DNA of 64,000 bases from Acanthococcus lagerstroemiae (Eukaryota > Arthropoda > Insecta > Hemiptera > Eriococcidae): NCBI GenBank assembly GCA_031841125.1, contig CM063113.1:42004197-42068196 (forward strand). The letters run 5' to 3'. Positions 57,309 through 64,000 of the stretch are shown here, in pieces; within the stretch, counting starts at the first letter, position 1, and each line of letters begins with the position of its first letter. The position numbers were made by a program, and so were the translations under genes. Below the pieces are notes generated by a model. It saw only the letters and a program-made list of their open reading frames with translations, did not search any database and was not told where the DNA came from.

Positions 57309-58607
57309 ATGCTAAGGTGGCACTTAGGTTATCCTTTTCGTTTCGCTCCAATGCAAAAGGACTTCGCTCGCTCCGAACGCGATTCATTTATGCATACAAC
57401 TGATGTCCTGCAAGTCTGGCCCCCGCTTTGCTTTGAGCACAGTTTTTGCCGAAATCAGTCTCAAAAAACTCACGCGAACGGGCCAGACATAGAAAAGCTG
57501 ATTCTTTTGAAATCCTTTTTACCTAGTCTGTTGGCTCGTATGTCCTTTTCTTCATAACTACAATATGCAGAGATGCACACATTGCCGACGAATTAGAAAT
57601 GCCAAAAATCATCTTCTGTGACATAGTAAAATATCAGGTTCTGCGATATATCTGAAGGGCGTTATAAAAGTTGATGTCTTGCATTTCTAGTTACGAAGAA
57701 AAAGACATTAGCGCCGACAGACGAAGTAGAAAGAATTTTTTTAAAAAAATCAGCTTTTCTCTTCCGGACCCATCCACGTGAGTTTTTCTTCTGTTATTCG
57801 CATTCCTGACTCGTCCTTCTTTACACCTTTTTTCCTTACTTTCTTTCATTTTCTCGTCTTTTTTTTTATTCCATTCGTCGTGCACTTAATTCCCCCCCCC
57901 CCTCTCGTTCTGATCTGGAATGCAACGCTCGCTCGCCACCGCAGAAGTTGAAAAATATTGCCGGAAATTGGATTTTCACGACCGCGTAATCCGACGTGGC
58001 GCGGCGGGCGCAACCGACGCGGGCACAGTTGCACAGGAGGAGTTGCGGCGTGCCCGCGAATTCGGTCGCCGGCGACGCTGCCCGAATCGTATTTCATTTT
58101 GAAAACGAGGTCGTAATCCGAGATTGAAAAACCTATCCGGCCTTTCCGAGCGAGAAGGCTATCTGATCTCGGCGCTGAACGATGGGCCGTGCGACCGTCG
58201 TTTGTATCGAATTAGAGGATAATTAACTGCGAAAGGGACGACGCTTTTCCTCTCCGTGAATTGGAAGCGTGTAGAATCGAGTTTTCCAGCACGACACCAG
58301 AACTGCGACTTCGATTAATGCACTATCGGAGAAGCGGGGTAGGAGTAGGGCCGCAAAGGTAGCCTAATTTGGCGACGTAATATGATTTAGAATGTTCATT
58401 TCCGATCGATGTGGATGCGAATTTTCAAGACGATGCAGACGGCGACGTGCTGGAAACGTGTGTGCATCCGAAATGGGAAAACGCGTTTCGGCGTAGCTGA
58501 TTTGCTCTAATGATGGATCGCGGTTGACCCTAGGCATATCAACGTCGGGTCTCTCCGCAAAACTAGTCGAGATCATGGTCCTGAGCGATATTAGAACTCC
58601 TTCACGC
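57309..58607. other. Unique DNA, CpG-rich from ~57900
   Basis: No supported gene. 57900-58360 is CpG-rich (gacgtggcgcggcgggcgc, ggtcgccggcgacgctg) with stop-poor frames on both strands. It could be regulatory or hold an exon I cannot identify. 57355-57560 and 57690-57880 share inverted phrases (e.g. 'gaaaagctgattcttttgaa' against 'aaaaatcagcttttctcttcc'), suggesting another old fold-back. Confidence 0.35.
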
Positions 58608-59477
58608 GGCCTTTACCAGTGGTGCGGTGACTAGAGATGGCCGAAAGCAAGCAAATGTTCGGCATGCCTAGAAGATTTATGTACGAAGTACAGAACATTT
58701 TTTAGCTATGCTCATAATGAGAATGCTCGAGTCAATTATCTAACGAAAGAGCGAGCATATGTGTGCATCCAAATCATGACGGACTCAGTGGGCCATATGA
58801 AGTTAAGACCAAGGCTTGCAACTTGAGGAAATTTCCCTCGAAATGAGCCCAAATGCAGGTCTGTAGCTGTCAAAATCGATCTCTTACAAATGTTTGCAAT
58901 TTGAGATCTGAAAAACTTAATTTTGAGAAAAAAGCTTCATAATTTCCGAAGGAAAAAAAAAGAATGTCAAATAATGCTTTGATTTTCGTTGAGCCAGAAG
59001 GAAAATGAGTCCGTTGAATGTGAATGACCGAAATCAGCGTATGAGCTTGTAGAATAGTTTTGTTTCTATGTAAGTGAATGTCTTGGCTATTCATGACACA
59101 CCTTCACTTGGTCCTCTTCTTGAATTCGCAATTTGTGATAAGTATGCGTTTGGAGAATAGGAACAAATGAAAGTGAAAGAACAGTGTATGCGTGCGTAAT
59201 ATGCGTGTATAGGTACACTATTGAAAACGATAAAAATCCCAAGAACAATGATATTTGCACATAAATCCCTTCGAATGGTCGTATCTCACTTGAAAACTAA
59301 GATCGACCTCTTGGTCTCTTTATGATTTGGACGCGCTTGTATGCTCACATCATCTTTATTAGAGTATTTGTTCCAGAATTCTCTTTATGAGCATATTATC
59401 CTGAGAAATTTCCTGTACATACACCTTGTGAAGCTCGCTCTCGGTCATCTCTAGTTACTGCACCACCGTTAAAGGCC
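58608..59477. mobile_element. 870-bp MITE with ~47-bp terminal inverted repeats
   Basis: The left end runs 'ggcctttaccagtggtgcgg', 'tgactagagatggccgaa', 'agcaagc'; the right end is its reverse complement with about eight changes (ggcctttaacggtggtgcag, taactagagatgaccgag, agcgagc). No coding frame in the AT-rich interior. Target duplication not evident. One of the largest non-autonomous elements here. Confidence 0.75.
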
Positions 59478-60054
59478 ACCGGAAGGAATTTGAATATCGC
59501 TTGGGACCGCATGATCTTGATCAGTTTTTTCGGAGAGACCCGCCTATCAAAGTCGATTCTGAAATACTGAGGATCGATCAGGACTCATCATTTGGTTGAA
59601 ATTAATTGAGAAAATGCTCGGACAAATAAGGAAGTGAGCAAATACTGGATCAAATGAGTGAATTACCTAATGTTCAAATAGACAGGCAAATTTCTATCGA
59701 AAAATTTTAAAGAATGTCCATTCAATGGATTGAGGTGTTTTCTAATCGATGGCACCGCCTTTCGTCATACCATTACCCTTTGTGTTTGTTTTAAATTATC
59801 TAATAGCAGGGGTAAAGTAATCGGGGTATGGAGAGCATCTCCCTTCGCCCCATTCACGTTTAAAAAATCGATATTCGGTAAATTTTTGAAATCAATCGGC
59901 GAATTTAGAAAAGTGTGGATTTTTTAAAAGTAAATTAAGTATAGTCTTACAGTCTTCTTTTTTCTGTAGACATCAACTGAAAGATATTCTTTTGAAGTTG
60001 TCATTTTTACTATTCAACCTCCCCTCCGGCAAAAATTTGCTAGCTACGGCCTGT
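59478..60054. other. No feature recognised
   Basis: Unique AT-rich sequence. The 65-codon plus frame at 59730 matches nothing. Confidence 0.3.
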
Positions 60055-60655
60055 CCACTGTGTAATCAAAATCTAGTCATACACAATTAGAATCAACTAA
60101 AAACGACAGAGTCCAATCAAACCCTACCATAAATCTTTAACGATTTCACCAAATTACCCTATAATTAGTGGAAATGGACCAAAAATAACTTGCTCAACAT
60201 AATCAAAAAAATTACCACAATCGACAAAAATTAATCAAAGACAGAAAACTTTCAAAAATTGCCAAAATTGTCTCAAAAAGATTAGAACTAGCTAAAACGT
60301 ACGTGATCACAAATGATGAAACGAACAATTTGACTAGATATGATTAATTTCCCCCAAAATTACCTAAAATGACTAAATTCGTCTGGAGCGCGGATAAGCT
60401 CTGATCCAAAGTTAACAAAGGAAAAATCTGAACCAGACTTGATAAAAACGATCAAATCTAACCAAATTTTACCAACAATGACTTGAAAGAGAAAAAAAAT
60501 GACGGATCTGGCCAAAAAGTACCCACAACCGAAACGAAACATGCCTATGATCAAAAAGAACCAAATCTGATTAAGTGAAACCATAAAAACAATCAAATCT
60601 GATTAAAATTAACTGAAAATGCGAAAATAACTGGAACAAGCTTGACCTACAACAG
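60055..60655. repeat. Cryptic repeat tract (ccaaatctgatcaaaa-type)
   Basis: Drifting words 'accaaa', 'aatctgatcaaa', 'aactaaaaacga' and 'aaaattacc' recur every 15-25 bases without fixed register. Same kind of decayed short-unit satellite as 48530-49240 but with a different motif. A possible relative of the 9476/10428 element starts near 60685. 60830-61297 holds no gene. Confidence 0.5.
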
Positions 60656-61297
60656 GAACGCACCGAAGCGACTTTTTTGGAGGAGGGGGGGATTGAAATT
60701 TGCCAACTGACAGGGATGTTTAAAATTGACAAGTAAAGAAAAACTGCCGATCTGATTTTCCTTACTGACAGAAATGTTTAAAATTGACAACTGAAAAAGA
60801 AAAGTGAATACTTGAAATTTTATCAGTATTTAGCAGTCTGAGTTTCAGATGAGGGTCAGTTTTGTTGTATTTGCCAACATGAAACATTTTTCTGACAGTG
60901 AATAGACGAGGGCTCTCCCCGCGTCCCCATGAAATAGAATAGAAAACAATTAAGGACGTCATTTTACTTAGTATACAATTTAAATTTCAAAATCTCAGGA
61001 GGCAAAAGGCCCATATCTCGTGTTCCCATCAGGTTTGGTCAAATTAGGTCGTTTTTACCATCAGGGCAAGGATTTATATGAAATCACATATTTTTCTATT
61101 GGCCTAGAAGAGATATATCCAATACCCTTTTCCGTATCAGGTCTTTTTGAGTAAAATGAGCCCAACTTTATTTTGCATATTCTGCATATTTGGTCTATAC
61201 GAGCATATTTTAGCCATTTTTCGCCCATATTTAGACTATTTCAACATATTTACCTAGTTTTTCTATTTCTAAGCACATATTCCGCCGCTTTCACGAA

Positions 61298-61800
61298 CCA
61301 AAAAAACGACAAGGGAAAAATTCCCAAAAAATAGGACATGTTCGCAAGGCTTCTAAGACAACACTGTAAAAATTTCAGGCGTGTATGACGAACAAGGCAG
61401 GCAGGACAGTACAAAAACGATGGAGCTACCACTGAAACGTATGCCAAGAATTGAAGTGCGCGCAGTAATACGTTTTTTCACGGCGCTCGACGCATGGCGC
61501 GGCGTTGTCCGCTTACAAACGCAAAGGGGAACCCATCCATGCTCGACCATATCGTGGCGGGGGATGAGACGTGGGTCCACCAGTATACTCCTCCAAGCGG
61601 ACTCGCCAAGCGCGGTGAAAAGACGTATTACTGCGCGCACTTCAATTCTTGACACACGTTTCAAGGGTAGCTCCATCGTTTTTGTACTGTCCTGCCTGTC
61701 TCGTTCGTCGTACGCGCCTGAAATCTTTACAGTGTTGTCTCAGAAGCCTCACGAACATGTCCCATCTTTTGGGAAATTTTCCTTTGTCTTTTTTTTTGGG
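61298..61800. mobile_element. mariner-derived fold-back element, ~190-bp arms
   Basis: Arms at 61298-61487 and 61609-61800 are inverted copies (about 88% alike). Each holds a mariner 5' end: terminal sequence, leader, an ATG at the same place and the first ~20 codons (right arm, minus strand: 'RIEVRAVIRLFTALGESA', the N-terminal HTH of mariner transposases). The ~120-bp centre carries 'LDHIVAGDETWVHQYTPP', the GDETW(V)H.Y block near the second catalytic Asp. So the centre is one transposase fragment and both flanks are copies of its 5' end. It cannot make transposase. Confidence 0.88.
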
Positions 61801-62422
61801 GTGGGGGTTCCAAGGTAGCGGAGGTTACTTTTTGATCATCTCTCATATATCCAGTGCATCATTTTGGGGGAGAATCCTCAGGTCCTGCCAACAAAGATAC
61901 GACAAATCCACCAATTCCACCTAAAAACTACCGAATCTGATCAAGATTAACTTTGACGGATTGAAAACAACCTAAGTCAAACAATGCCGGACCTGGGTCG
62001 ATTATTGGGAAACACCGCCTTCAGAACATCCTAAGCCCAATGTTTTTGGAGCAGTCCTGGCCTATTTTTTCTTCGTCGTTCTCCCATCTTTTTTCCTCTT
62101 TGGTTGTTTTTCTTATGTCACGTTCATCACAGTTTCTGAACTGTCCTTCCAACCGAATGTCAGAGGTCCTCCGTGGTCTTTTTTGTAAATGGTTTTTTTC
62201 GGTTATACAGTTTTATAAGACATGTTATATCTTGCCGCATCACTTCCTGGAAGTACAGGAGTACGAGTATACATAGTACATGCAGTACACCTTAAAATCT
62301 CTAGGTACCCTTCTGGGGTTGCGGGTCTTTACTATGTGTACAGTGTATGCCCTGTGAGCACATTCCTAGACTCCTACTTACGTTAACAGCTACTAACCTG
62401 TCCGTTATTTTTTCTGTTCCAG
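61801..62422. other. Non-coding DNA upstream of the His-rich exon
   Basis: No exon or repeat recognised; presumably intron. It ends in a pyrimidine-rich tract (ttattttttctgttcc) that supports the acceptor at 62422. Confidence 0.35.
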
Positions 62423-62821
62423 CAGCGATAAATCGAACGACCAAACCAATGTGAGTTGCAACGGGAACGTGAACGCGAATAACCTGCTTCCGGCCGACAA
62501 TGACGACAGCAGTTGCAGTCGGGCGTCGTCGCCGTTCGACCCCAGCGACGAGGACGACGACAGCGACGAGGCGTCGTCGCCGCACGCCGTCTTACCGTCG
62601 TCGGCGTCAGAGGTGACCAGCAGCAGCGTCGGCTCGCAGCTCCACCACTTCCACCATCCGCACCACCATAACTACCACCAGCACGGGCACGGACACGGCC
62701 ACCATCACCATCAGCAGCAACAGCAACACCATCACCATCACCATCTGCAGCACCAGCAGTCAAAACGAAAAATGCACAAAATGAAGCCCGCCGCTCACCA
62801 TTACAAATTACGTGATTCCAG
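62423..62821 (+). CDS. Internal exon, acidic/Ser-rich and His-rich protein
   Basis: A 399-nt exon between acceptor TTTTCTGTTCCAG and donor CAG|GTAATT; both introns are phase 2, so it can be skipped in frame. The acceptor is a NAGNAG (CAGCAG), which would add or drop one Ser. The 132-codon peptide has three parts: an N/D/S-rich start (NGNVNANNLLPADNDDSSC), an acidic/Ser patch (SPFDPSDEDDDSDEASS), then a His/Gln run (HHPHHHNYHQHGHGHG…) and a basic end (SKRKMHKMKPAAHHYKLRDSR would be the last 21; key residues KRK and KMK). Acidic plus poly-His/Gln tracts with a basic patch are common in insect nuclear regulators. I cannot name the gene. Codon use is GC-ended and differs from its surroundings. 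Confidence 0.75.
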
Positions 62822-63788
62822 GTAATTAAGATTGTAAGATGAACTTTCTCCTTTGTGGTTTGTTGTAAGGTCGTGCGGGCGGCCCGACGTCGTATTTCGT
62901 GTAAGGAGGGAAGCCTCTAAGCTACCGCGCGATAAGAAAACTTTTTTCGACTCTATCTCATAGCAAGGGCGCGAGTGTATCGCTTTGATATTACGAGCAC
63001 AGCCAGACGGGAGTATTATATTGTGAAGGAAATAGGGGCGTTGTGGGATGGGGGTGCGGTGCGAGAAAAAATATTACAGTTGGAGCCGCGAACGCTCGAG
63101 CTTGTTCAATGCGAATTCACGTCGGTAAGTTGGAGGAAAGAAGGCGAACGTAAAAATTGTAATTTCCGAGAGGCTCGGGAGATGGTGTGGACGAGTCATT
63201 AATAATTTATGAAATTTAGCTACTTGGGCGGGTTTTAAAAACGACTGTCGGGTCGACCGGTGGTGTAGGTGCGAAGAAACGAATCTTGTCTTGCCCGTAA
63301 AAACGTTCATTAGCTTTTTTTTTTTTTTTTTTTTTTTTTGTGTATGTGTTTGCTTGGAAATTAAAAGTAACTGCTTCTCGCGCCGAGATTGAGGTTTTGT
63401 GGAAAGGCGATCGTTTTCCGCGACAGCTTTGTAAGATAATGGCCTTTTAGGCTCCTCTTTATTTTTTAACCTTCCTTCGTGCAAAATGACGCTCAGTAAT
63501 TTTTTGTTCGTTCGTAAGCTATGTTGTTTGTGTTCGAATAAAACGCGAATATTTGGCGGCGAGTTTGAAGAGCACCTAACGAGGGAAGGGGGGGGGGCGA
63601 AACGTGAGAGTAGTAGTAACTGAGCGTAGGAGAATGAATGTGTGAAGTAGATGAAGTTGATCAGATTTTCTATGTGATCTCAGTTTGGGGCCGAAATCGA
63701 AATATTACCCTTCATAGGAAGACTCAATCAGACCGATGCTCCTGGGTGAGTCATAATCATGAAGACGATTATCCCAAGCCACGATCGA
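62822..63788. other. Presumed intron after the His-rich exon
   Basis: CpG-containing, TE-free until the SINE. A candidate exon at about 62964-63126 (after CTCATAG, before GTCG|GTAAGT) is open in only one frame, and that frame does not fit the 2-nt overhang of the previous exon, so I do not call it. T-run near 63317-63340, G-run near 63589. Confidence 0.35.
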
Positions 63789-64000
63789 GGGGTCTGGTTG
63801 GCCGAGTGGATAGCGCGTCGGTCCCGGAATCCAGAGGCCCCGCGTTCGAGCCTAGATAGCAATTCGCTACAGTTCGACTTTGGCCGATTTTTCGACAAGA
63901 AAAAAAGAGGGCTAAGACAGCCCTAACAGCCTCCCCGACGTCTCTGAGGTAATGCTCGAAAGGGCAGATTCCAGGGCTCGGGTTGAGAGCAAAAATTAGA
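63789..64000 (+). mobile_element. tRNA-derived SINE, full length
   Basis: The best-preserved copy. Head: 'ggggtctggttggccgagtg' (A box TGGCCGAGTGG) and B box 'cgttcgagcct' about 40 bases later. Body and end follow, and the copy closes in 'gggttgagagcaaaaattag' at the window edge. It shows the plus-strand order of the family: tRNA head, body, 'ggttgagag', A-rich tail. Confidence 0.9.

Noticed and set aside
61381..61818. 145-codon plus frame
   Set aside because: Reads through both arms of the mariner fold-back; only the first ~20 codons and the centre in another frame are mariner-like.
62383..62763. 126-codon minus-strand Gly/Arg-rich frame
   Set aside because: Shadow of the His-rich exon; the splice sites and composition support the plus strand.
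62964..63126. Possible next exon after the His-rich exon
   Set aside because: Plausible acceptor and donor, but the only open frame does not match the phase-2 overhang of the preceding exon.
63789..63865. tRNA gene
   Set aside because: A and B boxes are present, but the stems do not pair well, no normal anticodon arm is clear, and the same head begins every SINE copy.
1..64000. CRISPR array or prokaryotic defence island
   Set aside because: Repeats here lack constant repeat/unique spacer structure, and splice sites, SINEs and LINEs show a eukaryotic chromosome.

Overview
This is eukaryotic nuclear DNA, most likely from an arthropod and probably a hemipteran-type insect. Genes are split into short exons with canonical GT/AG sites separated by very long introns. 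About half of the window is decayed mobile-element sequence: hAT DNA transposons and their MITEs, mariner, RTE-like LINEs and a tRNA-derived SINE. There is no operon, CRISPR array or prokaryotic gene, and most long reading frames are chance frames inside repeats. The species assignment is inference; I recognised no gene that settles it.

Genes. (1) A minus-strand gene is read from about 24.15 kb down to 7.2 kb. It has a putative first exon (23893-23994), a 57-nt micro-exon (8151-8207) and a terminal exon (7218-7874) with a poly(A) signal at 7181-7186. All junctions are phase 0, giving a model of 271 residues. The terminal exon resembles the insect Grp7-allergen/JHBP-like (BPI-fold) lipid-binding proteins. 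Intron 1 would be about 15.7 kb. (2) A plus-strand internal exon (62423-62821) encodes an acidic/Ser-rich, then His/Gln-rich, then basic segment of an unidentified, probably nuclear regulatory protein. (3) A 58-codon frame at 39977-40153 lies inside a TIR-bounded element and may be a transposase relic.

Layout. 0-7 kb: LINE carcass with a MITE in it, a SINE and the first copies of a ~120-bp tandem family. 7-24 kb: the Grp7-like gene, whose large intron holds tandem repeats, hAT MITEs, SINEs, a hAT inserted beside a mariner end, a complete but decayed hAT (17632-18953, perfect 8-bp target duplication) with a SINE inside it, and a 64-bp minisatellite just downstream of exon 1. 24-29 kb: mostly unremarkable. 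29-33 kb: a large array of the ~120-bp family that changes orientation, broken by nested transposons and a 265-bp palindrome. 35 kb: a second palindrome and a LINE end. 39-46 kb: MITEs, an 85-bp tandem repeat, CpG-rich unique DNA and a SINE. 48-53 kb: AT-rich quasi-repeats, two hAT MITEs with clear target duplications and a LINE end. 54-57 kb: a TATCGATA-rich duplication, a 34-bp array with a MITE in it and a LINE end. 58.6-61.8 kb: a long-TIR MITE and a mariner fold-back element. 62.4-64 kb: the His-rich exon and a full-length SINE.

The most informative results are target-site duplications that can be read directly, which define several hAT families and an order of insertion, and the repeat architectures (fold-back mariner, orientation-switching ~120-bp family, intronic 64-bp satellite) that known families do not fully explain. 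I saw no convincing new multi-gene system.
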